NCBI RefSeq assembly: GCF_002100145.1
Contig: NZ_JXQD01000002.1
Span: 244,061 to 308,060 of the forward strand
Direction of reading: 5' to 3'
Source: Vibrio sp. qd031
Lineage (GTDB): Bacteria; Pseudomonadota; Gammaproteobacteria; Enterobacterales; Vibrionaceae
Length of the DNA stretch: 64,000 bases
Numbering within the stretch: position 1 is the first letter of the stretch; each line of letters starts with the position of its first letter. Shown here piece after piece: positions 10,165 through 19,238 of this stretch. Under the pieces are notes generated by a model. That model was not told where the DNA came from. It saw only the letters and a program-made list of their open reading frames with translations, and made no database searches. The translations under genes and the position numbers were made by a program.

Positions 10165-11113
10165 TCGACTTATCTCGCAAAATTAAAGTAATAAACACCG
10201 CACCGCCTAAGATACTAATAATCATCGAAATGGGGACTTCATAGGGGAAAATGATCAAACGGCCAAGGATGTCGCACAGCAGTACCAGAATAACTCCGGT
10301 ATAGGCAGTCCAAGGAAGATTGCGGCGCATATTGTCACCTAAAAACAGTGAGACAATATTAGGCACTATTAGGCCAAGAAAAGGGATCATGCCTACAATC
10401 ATCACCACTGACGAAGACAATATCGCTACCAGAATGACGCCAATCATGACAATACGTTGGTAATTAAGACCGATGTTTTTAGCAAAGGCCTCACCGACAC
10501 TAGCTGCGCTAAATTTATTGGCGTAGCCATAAGCGAGAATGGATACTGGTAAAGCGATGTATAGAAACTCGTAGTTACCTCGAAGCACCGACGCAAAATT
10601 CGCGACTGTCCACGATCCAAGTGCCTGAACAAGATCATACTTGTAAGCAATAAAGGTCGTCATAGCCGATACAACATTGCCGTACATAATGCCAATCAGC
10701 GGCACCATCACCGTATTCTTGAATTTTAATCTTTGAAGAAATCGAACAAAAACCACGGTACCAAACACAGAAAAACCAAAAATGGTGATCAGGTGCACCC
10801 ACCCCCCCATGTCCGCAAACAAAATAAGCGCCATCATATAGCCAAACATCGCCCAGTCGATGGTGCCAGTGGTTGAAGGCGCAGCAAAACGGTTCTGCAC
10901 GATCTGTTGCATGATCAGTCCTGCAATACTCAGCCCAGCTCCCGCCAATACAATGGCGAGCAATCTTGGTAAGCGGCTAGTAAACAATATGGTCGTCGCG
11001 TGGCTTTCACCTGATAGCAGATCAGAAATAGTAAAGTTAGCAACGCCTACTGAAAGCGATGTCGCGGCTAAAAGTATCAGGACAAAAAAAGCAATAAAAT
11101 GTGCAGGTTTCAT
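10157..11113 (-). CDS. vctD: Iron-siderophore ABC transporter permease (FecCD family)
   Basis: A 318-aa FecCD permease (MKPAHFIAFFVLILLAATSLSVGV start; LTILFTSRLPRLLAIVLAGAGLSIAG-type region with the RLPR motif usual in FecCD proteins). It pairs with the overlapping downstream permease. A strong stem-loop with a T-tail separates it from the binding-protein gene, which may lower permease expression relative to the binding protein. Confidence 0.88.
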   Translation of the reverse strand: MKPAHFIAFFVLILLAATSLSVGVANFTISDLLSGESHATTILFTSRLPRLLAIVLAGAGLSIAGLIMQQIVQNRFAAPSTTGTIDWAMFGYMMALILFADMGGWVHLITIFGFSVFGTVVFVRFLQRLKFKNTVMVPLIGIMYGNVVSAMTTFIAYKYDLVQALGSWTVANFASVLRGNYEFLYIALPVSILAYGYANKFSAASVGEAFAKNIGLNYQRIVMIGVILVAILSSSVVMIVGMIPFLGLIVPNIVSLFLGDNMRRNLPWTAYTGVILVLLCDILGRLIIFPYEVPISMIISILGGAVFITLILRDKSNA

Positions 11114-11127
11114 AGTCGTTATAAAGT

Positions 11128-11182
11128 AGAAAACCTGATGTGCTTACTCCAAAACGTTGGTCTAGGAAATAAGCGCATCAGG
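11128..11182 (-). terminator. Stem-loop with T-tail between binding protein and permease genes
   Basis: Reading leftward, 13 bases at 11182-11170 pair with 11146-11134 with one mismatch (CCTGATG...CATCAGG), and TTTTCT follows. It has the form of an intrinsic terminator inside an operon, so it probably acts as partial attenuation or as a 3' stabiliser for the binding-protein mRNA. Confidence 0.75.
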
Positions 11183-11202
11183 CTATTTGAATAATAATTC
11201 CG

Positions 11203-12120
11203 CTAGCGGATGGCGCGATTTAGATCGTCAATCATCACTTGTGTCGATTGGTATCCACCGGCAGACAAGTACCACGCTGCGCCATCTAGATACACAACGT
11301 GGTCATTTTTAGCGGCTGGTGTTGACTCTACCAACTGATTCGCAAACAACTCTTTTGCGTTGCCAGTTGCGTTGCCAATCGCTTGGTCACGATCAAGAAT
11401 TAAAAGGACGTCCGGTTTTGCATCGGCAATGTACTCAAACGAAATCAAATCTCCATGTGTATTTGATTCCACATCAACATTAACCGAGGTCGACACTTCA
11501 AACCCAGCTTCGTGATACACGAATGAGAAACGGCTTACTGGTGCGAATGAGGTAATATTGCCACCGTTGCTCATCACTGTTAGCGCTTTTTTAGACACTA
11601 GACTGTTAGTATCATTTAAAGCGTCAATTTGCTGTTGAATATCAGCAATCAACGCGTCACCTTTAGCTTGCTGATCAAAGATTTCACTCAAATTGGTCCA
11701 GTGCTGTTGCGTCGTTTCCCAATAGTTAGTGGTATCAATACGATACATATAAACAGGGGCAATCGCCTTGAGATCGTCGTAGATCGTCGCCATGCGACCT
11801 TCGGCAATGATTAAATCGGGTTTCAATGTAAATAACGTTTCGTAATTCACTTCTTGCATGCTGCCGCTATTGGTATAAGCCTCTGTATCAAACTTTTTAA
11901 GGTTTTCAGGTAATAGCGCTTTAGGCATTGCTATTGGGTCAACACCCAATGCGTCGACAAAGTCTAGGCTGCCGTAACCAAGTACGACAACCCGTTGTGG
12001 CACCCCGTCAATATCGACCGTACCCATACTGTGTTGGTAGGTTTTCGCCAAAACGGGTGAAGTACTCACCGCAACTAGTGTTGCGCCAAGCAGCAGCTTA
12101 AGACTATTTTTGCGTAGCAT
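11203..12120 (-). CDS. vctP: Periplasmic ferric-siderophore binding protein (VctP/CeuE/FatB-like)
   Basis: About 305 aa: a signal peptide (MLRKNSLKLLLGATLVAVSTSPVLA) followed by a class III binding fold with PQRVVVLGYGSLDFVDALGV and a long helical connector, as in CeuE/YclQ. It captures an iron-siderophore (catechol type in the known relatives) and hands it to the two permeases. The longest frame begins four codons earlier at 12132, but the ATG at 12120 has GGAT about 7 bases before it and directly precedes the signal peptide. A near-FNR palindrome and a possible Fur site lie just upstream. Confidence 0.88.
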   Translation of the reverse strand: MLRKNSLKLLLGATLVAVSTSPVLAKTYQHSMGTVDIDGVPQRVVVLGYGSLDFVDALGVDPIAMPKALLPENLKKFDTEAYTNSGSMQEVNYETLFTLKPDLIIAEGRMATIYDDLKAIAPVYMYRIDTTNYWETTQQHWTNLSEIFDQQAKGDALIADIQQQIDALNDTNSLVSKKALTVMSNGGNITSFAPVSRFSFVYHEAGFEVSTSVNVDVESNTHGDLISFEYIADAKPDVLLILDRDQAIGNATGNAKELFANQLVESTPAAKNDHVVYLDGAAWYLSAGGYQSTQVMIDDLNRAIR

Positions 12121-12140
12121 TATCGGATCCATGTGATTGG

Positions 12141-12164
12141 TTATTTTGATCTAGATCAAAATAA
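12141..12164. promoter_or_regulatory. Perfect 24-bp palindrome with FNR-like core
   Basis: All 24 bases are self-complementary, centred on TTGATCTAGATCAA at 12146-12159, which equals the FNR consensus TTGAT-N4-ATCAA. It also fits the dyad form of LysR operators. It lies 21 bp before the vctP start, near where a leftward transcript would begin, so a repressive role is plausible. Which protein binds is inference. Confidence 0.7.
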
Positions 12165-12181
12165 GAATAGTTATTAATTGC
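12161..12181. promoter_or_regulatory. Possible Fur box upstream of vctP
   Basis: The segment ATAAGAATAGTTATTA resembles the 7-1-7 Fur dyad (TGATAAT-N-ATTATCA) with roughly five of seven matches in each half, and overlaps a likely -10 region for vctP. An iron-uptake operon is an expected Fur target. Confidence 0.4.
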
Positions 12182-12244
12182 ATTTACACTATCATGCAGC
12201 CAATATGCGTCAACAGCACTTTTGACATAGTGAATATTCACAAA

Positions 12245-13180
12245 ATGAATTTAGGCCAAATCGATCTCAATCTGCTGATCGTTTTAAAACAACTGCTTGA
12301 AGAAAAGCATGTCTCTAACACCGCACTTGCGCTCGGTATGAGCCAACCAACAGTGAGTCGTTCACTGCAAAAACTTCGTGCCGTGTTTAATGATGAGCTG
12401 CTGGTTAAATCTACCTACGGCTATGAATTGACACCAAAAGCTGAGTCTATCAAGCAAGATCTAAACTCTGTGCTCACAGGGCTTGAAAAGTTGGTTCACG
12501 GTGATGCGTTTACTCCAGCCGAAAGTGATAGCACTGTACGCTTTTTTGGTTTGGTGCCTCAAATAGCGCACCTTATGCCTGCTGTAATGAGTCATATTCG
12601 CCAACAAGCACCCAATATGGTGGTCGACATTGACTCTATCCCTAAACGCCCATTCGAGCCCCTATTAAACGGTGACGTCCATTTTGTGCTCGCGACACAA
12701 GAGCCAACGGCGTCAGAGCAAAACCTGTATAGAATGCTGGTAACAAGCAGAGATTATCGACTGCTAATGCGTAACGATCACCCTCTGGCAAACAAAGAAA
12801 TTACTGTTGACGATATGCTTAATGCACACTTTGGGCAGATCTCAATACAGGGAGACAAACGACTGTCTATTGAGTCACGCTTTGTCGAACTCGGGCTACT
12901 TAGTAAAGAACGTAAGCTAAGCGTTCCCGTGCAGTTGTCAAATTTTAACGTGGCTCCCGACATTGCCGAAACCACAGACATAATCTTCCATCTTCCTACA
13001 CCTTTTGCGACAAAAGCCTGTCATCATAGAGACCTAGTTTGCAAACGCGTCCCAGCGCCTTTGCGCCACCCAGAAAGAGATGTTCACCTTTACTGGCACA
13101 AGCGCTTTCACAATGATCCTATGTGTCGCTGGATACGCGATGTCTTTAAGGGCCTCTATCCACAACAACCTGCTCGTTAA
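12245..13180 (+). CDS. LysR-family transcriptional regulator
   Basis: About 311 aa. The N-terminal winged HTH begins MNLGQIDLNLLIVLKQLLEE and continues ALALGMSQPTVSRSLQKLR, the standard LysR start. A frame start at 12194 would add 17 non-family residues, so 12245 is chosen. The rest is a periplasmic-binding-like effector domain with FNVAPDIAETTDIIF-type LysR features. It lies between the divergent siderophore ABC operon and the receptor gene, so it may control one or both, comparable to IrgB and irgA in V. cholerae (family analogy only). A 12-bp palindrome GTGAATATTCAC sits at 12230-12241 just before the start and may be autoregulatory. Confidence 0.85.
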   Translation: MNLGQIDLNLLIVLKQLLEEKHVSNTALALGMSQPTVSRSLQKLRAVFNDELLVKSTYGYELTPKAESIKQDLNSVLTGLEKLVHGDAFTPAESDSTVRFFGLVPQIAHLMPAVMSHIRQQAPNMVVDIDSIPKRPFEPLLNGDVHFVLATQEPTASEQNLYRMLVTSRDYRLLMRNDHPLANKEITVDDMLNAHFGQISIQGDKRLSIESRFVELGLLSKERKLSVPVQLSNFNVAPDIAETTDIIFHLPTPFATKACHHRDLVCKRVPAPLRHPERDVHLYWHKRFHNDPMCRWIRDVFKGLYPQQPAR

Positions 13181-13307
13181 TTCACAGGAACAATCACCCA
13201 TATTTCATAACATAAATACATAATCGGTTACGTATTCATTAATTGAATAGCAATGATGCCAAATGAGAATGAAACTCAGCTTGAACTACCCTGTCGTTAG
13301 CTATCTA

Positions 13308-13332
13308 ATGCAAACCATTCTCATTAACATTC
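13308..13332 (+). promoter_or_regulatory. Fur-box-like site before the receptor gene
   Basis: Read on the minus strand the segment is TTAATGAGAATGGTTTGCAT, with six of seven matches in the left half of the Fur 7-1-7 dyad and four of seven in the right. It lies about 20 bp before the preferred ATG at 13350 and would be inside the coding region if the upstream start at 13263 were real, which supports the later start. Confidence 0.5.
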
Positions 13333-13349
13333 ACATTAAGAATACCGAT

Positions 13350-15377
13350 ATGCTAGGGACTCCCACCTTCACTCGTAAACCGCTTGTTACCGCTGTTGCG
13401 GTAATTTGCTCATCTGCAATCTTTCACGTTCAAGCAGATTCCGCTCACATTAACACTGATGAGCAAATGGTTGTCACCGCGACTCGTACTGAACTAACAC
13501 TCAAAGAAGCCCCAGCTTCAATGTCTGTTATCACTGCGCAAGAGATCGAAAACAGCCCAGGCATTACCGTTGCGGATATCGTGGCCCAAGCCACCAGTGT
13601 TGAATCAAATTTAGACAGTACACGCGCAGGTCGCCAAACGATCTCTATCCGTGGTATGGATTCGGATTACACCCTTGTTATGGTGAATGGTCGCCGTCTT
13701 AGCTCGGCAAGCGCCATCATTCGCGGCAATGATTTTGACCTCAATACTATCCCTGCAGACTCTATAGAGCGCGTTGAGATCATTCGCGGTCCAATGTCAG
13801 CGTTGTATGGCTCTGATGGCATGGGTGGTACGATTAATATCATTACCAAAGCGCCAACTAATGAGTGGCGTTCATCCCTAAGTACAGACATTGCCACACC
13901 TAACGACGGTAATGGTGGTCAACAACACTCCGTAGGTCTTACTACCTCTGGAGCTCTGTTTGAAGATGAACTGTTTGCGCGCTTTTCTGTTAACCAAACC
14001 AGTCGTGATGCATGGCAGCCCTACACAGGGGAACACCCTAATGGTCATGAACGAGACGATGTTACAGCCCTTGAAGGTCGTGACTCGATCAGCCTTTTTG
14101 GTACTCTAAGTTGGCAAGCCGCTGAAAACCAAACTCTGGATCTTGACCTTGGTTACAGCGATGACCAACGTGACAGTGCAGCAGAGTTTGCCACAGGCGT
14201 AAACTACTCAAATTCTAAAGTTAAGCGAAACAGTCAAGCTCTTACTCATAGTGGGTTTTGGGCATGGGGTGATACACAAGTACGGTATTCACGTGAAAAC
14301 GTCGTCGATAAGAACGCCGCAGATCTTGGTAGCTCGTCTCGTGACATCGAAGAGTTAACCCAAATTTTTGAAGCATCTGCCACCACATATTTAGGCGACA
14401 GCCATACATTAACCTTTGGCGTTGATTACCAGTACAGTGAGTTGGATAACCACGAAAACTTGGTGAATGGCACCTCCTCTGCTTATCAAGGAGCCATTTT
14501 TGTTCAAGACCAGTGGGTAATGACCGATAAGCTTACTGCAACACTTGGCGGCCGATTGGATAAGCACGAACAGTATGGTGAAGCGTTCAGCCCAAGGGTA
14601 TATTTGGTTCACCAAACCACTAATGATCTGGTGATCAAAGGCGGTGTTGGTAAAGCGTTTAAAGCGCCAACACTTACCCAAAACCAACCAGACTACGTTG
14701 TGGCAAGTTGTAAAGGTGGTTGTGACCTCGTAGGCAACCCTGACCTGAAACCTGAAACAAGTTGGAACTATGAATTAGCTGCGCTCTATTCTCAACCTCG
14801 TTGGAATATTGAAGGTGCTCTGTTCCGTAACGAAGTTCAAGATCTGATTGAACGCAGTGATGGATACTGCCCAATGGGTGGTGACTGGAACGAAAGCGCT
14901 CGCCAGTGTGAAGACTCAAGTGGTAACCCAACCGGTGGCCATGGTGAGAAAACCTACATAAACGTTTCGGAAGCGATTATTCAAGGTGTAGAGCTTACGG
15001 GTAAATTCCAAATTTCTCAGCAGTGGGACCTGTCTGGTAACTATACCTACCTAGATACTGAAGACAAATCCACCGGTGAAGAGCTTCTAGAACGCTATAA
15101 GCATTCAGGCCTAATGAAGCTAAATTGGAATCCAACCTACGACTTGAACACCTTTGTCAGTGCCCGATACCGTGGCGAGCGTAAGATCGATAGTGATATC
15201 ACGCAAGACCCTTACACCACGTTAGACATCGGCACCGTGTATTACGTCAGTGACGATGTACGTATTCGCGCTGGGATCACCAACGTCACCGACGAATCCG
15301 TTTCATCAAAGCTTGAATACCTTGGCTACGTTGAAGCGCCTCGTACCTACTATGTCGGTATGACTGCGGACTTCTAA
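13350..15377 (+). CDS. TonB-dependent siderophore receptor (FepA/CirA/IrgA-like)
   Basis: About 675 aa from ATG 13350. A signal peptide (PLVTAVAVICSSAIFHVQA) is followed by a TonB box (EQMVVTATRT), a plug with ISIRGMDSDYTLVMVNGRR and the family signature IERVEIIRGPMSALYGSDGMGG, then a 22-strand barrel ending in YYVGMTADF with terminal Phe. The protein moves a ferric siderophore across the outer membrane using TonB energy. The longer frame from 13263 adds 29 residues before the signal peptide and is unlikely. Cys pairs in the extracellular part (CKGGCD; CPMGG...CEDSSG) suggest disulfides. Neighbours supply inner-membrane uptake and the TonB motor. Confidence 0.9.
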   Translation: MLGTPTFTRKPLVTAVAVICSSAIFHVQADSAHINTDEQMVVTATRTELTLKEAPASMSVITAQEIENSPGITVADIVAQATSVESNLDSTRAGRQTISIRGMDSDYTLVMVNGRRLSSASAIIRGNDFDLNTIPADSIERVEIIRGPMSALYGSDGMGGTINIITKAPTNEWRSSLSTDIATPNDGNGGQQHSVGLTTSGALFEDELFARFSVNQTSRDAWQPYTGEHPNGHERDDVTALEGRDSISLFGTLSWQAAENQTLDLDLGYSDDQRDSAAEFATGVNYSNSKVKRNSQALTHSGFWAWGDTQVRYSRENVVDKNAADLGSSSRDIEELTQIFEASATTYLGDSHTLTFGVDYQYSELDNHENLVNGTSSAYQGAIFVQDQWVMTDKLTATLGGRLDKHEQYGEAFSPRVYLVHQTTNDLVIKGGVGKAFKAPTLTQNQPDYVVASCKGGCDLVGNPDLKPETSWNYELAALYSQPRWNIEGALFRNEVQDLIERSDGYCPMGGDWNESARQCEDSSGNPTGGHGEKTYINVSEAIIQGVELTGKFQISQQWDLSGNYTYLDTEDKSTGEELLERYKHSGLMKLNWNPTYDLNTFVSARYRGERKIDSDITQDPYTTLDIGTVYYVSDDVRIRAGITNVTDESVSSKLEYLGYVEAPRTYYVGMTADF

Positions 15378-15394
15378 ACGCACGAATTCTTATC

Positions 15395-15425
15395 GCCCAC
15401 TCAATGAATATTATGTGGGCTTTTA
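15395..15425 (+). terminator. Terminator after the receptor gene
   Basis: GCCCAC at 15395-15400 pairs with GTGGGC at 15415-15420, followed by TTTTAT. It separates the receptor gene from the TonB operon, so the operon needs its own promoter or read-through. Confidence 0.7.
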
Positions 15426-15472
15426 TCGTTTAACTCTGGGGTAGTAACAACCCCAAAACAAGACAGAGACTT

Positions 15473-16282
15473 ATGTTTAAGACGCCTTTATCAGTGAACT
15501 TACGGATTGCGTTGAGCTTATTAATTGCATTTCCTACAGCCAGCAGCGCTTCGGATCTCGATGAAGCTAAATTCGTTCAGAGTAAAACCAATACCGCAGC
15601 GGCGACCAGCCAGCAACGTATTGATACTAGTGCTCAGCGAGCTATTCAACTCAGCGCCGAGATTGAGCTGCTTCAACAAGAAGTCGATAACTTGCAGGTT
15701 TATCAAGGTTATTTAAACGCGCTGGTACAAAGCCAGACTCTAGAGATGGCAAACCTTGAAGGACAATTAGACCAAATTAATGCCACTCGACAAGGCGTGG
15801 TTCCTTTAATGTATAAAATGATTGCAGCTCTTAAGCAGCACCTTGAGCAAGATATTCCACTTAACCCCACTGCGCGTCAACAGCGCATTGCCAGACTGGA
15901 AAACATGATGCCGCGCGCCGACATCAGTGACGCAGAAAAGTATCGCCGTATATTAGAAGCGTACCAAATCGAGCTTGAGTATGGCGTAAAGTTGGGCCTG
16001 TATCAGGGACAAATCCTCACGGGCGACCAGCAACTTGAAGTCGATGTTTTGCACCTTGGACGACTTTCATTAGTTGCACGGAGTCTTAATGGGCAGAACT
16101 ACTGGTCCTGGGATACCAATAACAAGGAGTGGCAACCTCTCGATCTCTCAATGAAAACTGAAATCGACAAGGCTTACAGCATTGCGTCGCAGCAAATAGC
16201 GCCGAGCATGATTACTCTTCCATTGTCCCTGTCCCTGGTGTCGAACTCCAAGATGGTATCAAATACAGAGCAGGGCCAATAA
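15473..16282 (+). CDS. DUF3450 protein of the TonB2/TtpC system
   Basis: A 269-aa exported protein with a signal peptide (LRIALSLLIAFPTASSA) and a long coiled coil (about residues 30-115, QLSAEIELLQQEVDNLQ), then the DUF3450 body ending YWSWDTNNKEWQPLD. It corresponds by position and type to VC1548 of V. cholerae, the first gene of the TonB2 cluster. It is probably a periplasmic helper of the TonB2 motor; its exact function is not settled. Confidence 0.85.
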   Translation: MFKTPLSVNLRIALSLLIAFPTASSASDLDEAKFVQSKTNTAAATSQQRIDTSAQRAIQLSAEIELLQQEVDNLQVYQGYLNALVQSQTLEMANLEGQLDQINATRQGVVPLMYKMIAALKQHLEQDIPLNPTARQQRIARLENMMPRADISDAEKYRRILEAYQIELEYGVKLGLYQGQILTGDQQLEVDVLHLGRLSLVARSLNGQNYWSWDTNNKEWQPLDLSMKTEIDKAYSIASQQIAPSMITLPLSLSLVSNSKMVSNTEQGQ

Positions 16283-16283
16283 C

Positions 16284-17663
16284 ATGAACTATTTCCCATA
16301 CCCGCATGCCCTATTAGCGTTGATGTTGACCTTTTCGCACTCAATTGCTGCCCAAACAGCGCTTACCGAAAAAGCGCTGTATGAAAACCAAACTCAACAC
16401 AGCCACAACCTGGCTCGTGAATCCGGTTTTACTCAAACAGAAGACGAGCTAAAAGTCTTAAAAGCGTCACTGGCTCAGCAGCGTGACGAACTGAAAAAGC
16501 ACAATGATTCTTTAGCTGGCACCTTTAGTCGCAATGAAGATGCACTCGCTCATTTAGAAGAAAAATTGCGCCTCGAAACTGGCAGCTTAGGAGAAGTATT
16601 TGGCGTAGTTCGACAAAACGCTAAAGAACTTCAAGGCGAACTAGAAAACTCAGTGACCTCAGCGGGAGCGCAGTCTTATAACCAGACAATAGCAGACATC
16701 ACAGCAGCTACGGCTCTGCCCTCTATGGCTCAGCTCACGACTTTATGGCATGCATTAGACGAGCAAATCAAAGCGTCAGGTCAAATATCTCCTACTACGG
16801 TACCCTTCATTAATGGTGCTGGGGAAACTCAACACGTTGAGGCAATTCGACTCGGTTCATTCGGACTTGTCTCTGAACACGGTTACCTGAGCTGGAATGC
16901 GCTGAAACAAGAAGCCCGAGCTTACCTAAAACAGCCGGATCTAGGTCCTACCTACTCGACTCTGACCCCACTACTTAACGGTCAAACTCTACCAACCGTT
17001 GTTGACCCTTCTCGCGGGGTAATGCTAGAACAACTAGCACTAACGCCAAGTCTTAGCGATCGTATAAAGGCTGGTGGGGTTGTCGGTAAAATCATTTTAA
17101 GTTTGTTAGCTATAGGTCTATTGATCGCCCTAGTTCGCGGTGTCACTTTGCTAGTTACAGGTCACAAGATTCGCTCACAGTTAAAACAGCCTTCAAAGCC
17201 TGGTCATAATCCACTAGGCCGTATTCTCGCAGTTTACGACCCAGCAAAAACGCGCAGTGTTGAAGCGTTAGAGCTTCGTTTATTAGAAGCGGTTGTCGAC
17301 GAGCAAGCGAGCTTAGAGCGCGGCTTGTCAATGCTTAAACTACTCGCGGCCTTGGCACCAATGCTAGGTTTGCTCGGTACAGTGACCGGCATGATTGAAA
17401 CATTCCAAGTGATTACCCAATTTGGTAATGGCGATCCAAAAGTGATGGCCGGCGGTATCTCTATGGCTCTAGTGACCACGGTATTGGGGCTGATCGCCGC
17501 TATGCCATTGCTGCTTGCGCACAATATTTTAAGTTCACAAGCCGAACACATTCGCACCATTTTAGAAAAACAAGGCATTGCATTGGTTGCACAGCAAGCA
17601 GAAAAAGACACCAGCGCGCACAACCAACACAATAATGCTTTGCCTACTGAGCAGGCGGCTTAA
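16284..17663 (+). CDS. ttpC: TtpC, ExbB-like accessory protein of the TonB2 system
   Basis: 459 aa. A signal peptide and a periplasmic coiled coil (ARESGFTQTEDELKVLKASLAQQRDELKK) are fused to a MotA/TolQ/ExbB proton-channel domain (about 265-440; LLAALAPMLGLLGTVTGMIETF). This long N-terminal extension is diagnostic of vibrio TtpC, which is needed with TonB2, ExbB2 and ExbD2 for siderophore uptake. The start is two bases after the previous stop, and the stop overlaps the exbB start, so the genes are one transcription unit. Confidence 0.92.
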   Translation: MNYFPYPHALLALMLTFSHSIAAQTALTEKALYENQTQHSHNLARESGFTQTEDELKVLKASLAQQRDELKKHNDSLAGTFSRNEDALAHLEEKLRLETGSLGEVFGVVRQNAKELQGELENSVTSAGAQSYNQTIADITAATALPSMAQLTTLWHALDEQIKASGQISPTTVPFINGAGETQHVEAIRLGSFGLVSEHGYLSWNALKQEARAYLKQPDLGPTYSTLTPLLNGQTLPTVVDPSRGVMLEQLALTPSLSDRIKAGGVVGKIILSLLAIGLLIALVRGVTLLVTGHKIRSQLKQPSKPGHNPLGRILAVYDPAKTRSVEALELRLLEAVVDEQASLERGLSMLKLLAALAPMLGLLGTVTGMIETFQVITQFGNGDPKVMAGGISMALVTTVLGLIAAMPLLLAHNILSSQAEHIRTILEKQGIALVAQQAEKDTSAHNQHNNALPTEQAA

Positions 17664-18220
17664 TGAGCGATTTGCTAGCACTGTTGCCCAGTAGCCTACT
17701 CAATAGTGAAGGACTGGTTGCCTTACAACGTTTTATGCAGCAAGGCGGCCAAGTTCTGTGGTGGTTAGCGGCTGTTGTGGCGATCACTTGGCTACTCATC
17801 ATTGAGCGCGTGATTTTTTTATTAGTGCATTTTCCTAAGCTGCGAAGTCGCTGGGCAAACACCTGGCAAGATCGGACTGATCACCATTCATGGTACGCCC
17901 TAGCAATTCGAGATGGGTGGCTGAGTGATGCAAGGCGCCAACTCACCCAAAACGTTAATTTAATCAAAGTACTGGTGGCCATATGCCCAATGCTTGGATT
18001 GCTCGGCACAGTTACAGGCATGATCTCGGTGTTTGACGTAATGGCTAATCAAGGCAGCAGCAATCCCCAGCTAATGGCGTCAGGGATTTCGCTCGCAACC
18101 CTTCCCACTATGGCTGGAATGGTCGCGGCACTTAGCGGCATGTTTTTCCACGCGCGTTTAGTAAAGGCATGTCATGGTAAAGAAATTGAACTCGAAAAAC
18201 AGTTAAGGAGTCACCAATGA
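17663..18220 (+). CDS. exbB2: ExbB2, TonB-system proton channel protein
   Basis: 185 aa with three membrane helices (VLWWLAAVVAITWLLIIERVIF; VLVAICPMLGLLGTVTGMI; ATLPTMAGMVAALSGMFF). The MotA/TolQ/ExbB core is intact. It forms the pentameric proton channel with ExbD2. It is shorter than classical ExbB, as usual for the TonB2 type. Start and stop overlap the neighbouring genes. Confidence 0.92.
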   Translation: MSDLLALLPSSLLNSEGLVALQRFMQQGGQVLWWLAAVVAITWLLIIERVIFLLVHFPKLRSRWANTWQDRTDHHSWYALAIRDGWLSDARRQLTQNVNLIKVLVAICPMLGLLGTVTGMISVFDVMANQGSSNPQLMASGISLATLPTMAGMVAALSGMFFHARLVKACHGKEIELEKQLRSHQ

Positions 18221-18624
18221 GATTGGGGCGGCGTCATCACAAAACCGAAGAAGCGCAAGTCGATTTAACATCGATGTTAGACATCGTGTTCATTATGTTG
18301 ATCTTTTTCATTGTCACGAGCTCTTTTGTGCGTGAGTCAGGGGTAGAGGTAAATCGCCCTCAGGCTTCTAACGCTGTAAGTCAAAAAGAGGCTGGGATAT
18401 TCATCGCCATCACCTCTTCTAATGATATTTACATCGACAAACGCATGGTTGATGTGGAACGCGTTCAAGCCACGTTAGAGCATCTTTTATTGGATAATCC
18501 CGAAGCGTCACTGGTTATCCAAGCTGATGAGCACTCTTACAATGGTACGGTGGTAAACGTTATGGATGCTGCCAAAGGGGCTGGCGTTCAACATATCGCA
18601 TTGGCTGCGGAGAAAACACGGTGA
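18217..18624 (+). CDS. exbD2: ExbD2, TonB-system stator protein
   Basis: 135 aa with one N-terminal membrane helix carrying the conserved proton-binding Asp (LTSMLDIVFIMLIFFIVTSSF) and a periplasmic domain. It overlaps exbB by four bases and tonB by four bases, so production of the three is coupled. It couples proton flow to TonB movement. Confidence 0.93.
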   Translation: MRLGRRHHKTEEAQVDLTSMLDIVFIMLIFFIVTSSFVRESGVEVNRPQASNAVSQKEAGIFIAITSSNDIYIDKRMVDVERVQATLEHLLLDNPEASLVIQADEHSYNGTVVNVMDAAKGAGVQHIALAAEKTR

Positions 18625-19238
18625 TTCGGTTATTCGTTGCCGCCCCTTTTGCATTGGGGTGCGCGCTGCTTCTATTTAGCTTTATGGCTTGGATGGTCGA
18701 TACCAGTCATCGACGAACCCCTGAAGCCAGCGATGCAGTTCGGTTTGACATGATAATGGCAAACAACGAGCAAGACGTTCAGCGCCGAAAACGAACCGTA
18801 CCTGAGCAGCCAAAGACGCCCCAACTTCCTGAACAAATGCCCACCGCGCAAGTGGACACGCCTCAAACGCAACTTTCGGCGATAGAGTTGCCCAGTCTCA
18901 ACTTAAATACAGGGATAGATGGGCTAGCCATTAGCACGCCTTCATTTGGCGACTTTGAGGTTAATCAACAAGTTATGCCGCTTTATCGCGTAGAGCCTCG
19001 CTATCCTTCTCGCGCATTAGATCGAGGTATTGAAGGCTACGTTGTTATGACCTTCACCATCGATGCTACGGGCAAGCCCACTGACATTACATTGGTAGAG
19101 TCCAACCCCAAAAATGTCTTTGACCGAGAGGCTGCGCGTGCATTGGCAAAATGGAAATATCAACCAAAAACTGACGCTGGAAAAGCTGTTCCCCAATACG
19201 GTCAAACCGTAAAACTAGAATTTAAGATGGCACAATGA
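18621..19238 (+). CDS. tonB2: TonB2 energy-transducing protein
   Basis: 205 aa: one N-terminal membrane helix (FALGCALLLFSFMAWMV), a Pro/Gln-rich periplasmic spacer (about 55-95) that is shorter than in TonB1, and the C-terminal TonB domain with RVEPRYPSRALDRGIEGYVVM and NVFDREAARALAKWKYQP. It contacts the TonB box of the receptor encoded upstream and possibly other receptors in the cell. Confidence 0.93.
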   Translation: MIRLFVAAPFALGCALLLFSFMAWMVDTSHRRTPEASDAVRFDMIMANNEQDVQRRKRTVPEQPKTPQLPEQMPTAQVDTPQTQLSAIELPSLNLNTGIDGLAISTPSFGDFEVNQQVMPLYRVEPRYPSRALDRGIEGYVVMTFTIDATGKPTDITLVESNPKNVFDREAARALAKWKYQPKTDAGKAVPQYGQTVKLEFKMAQ

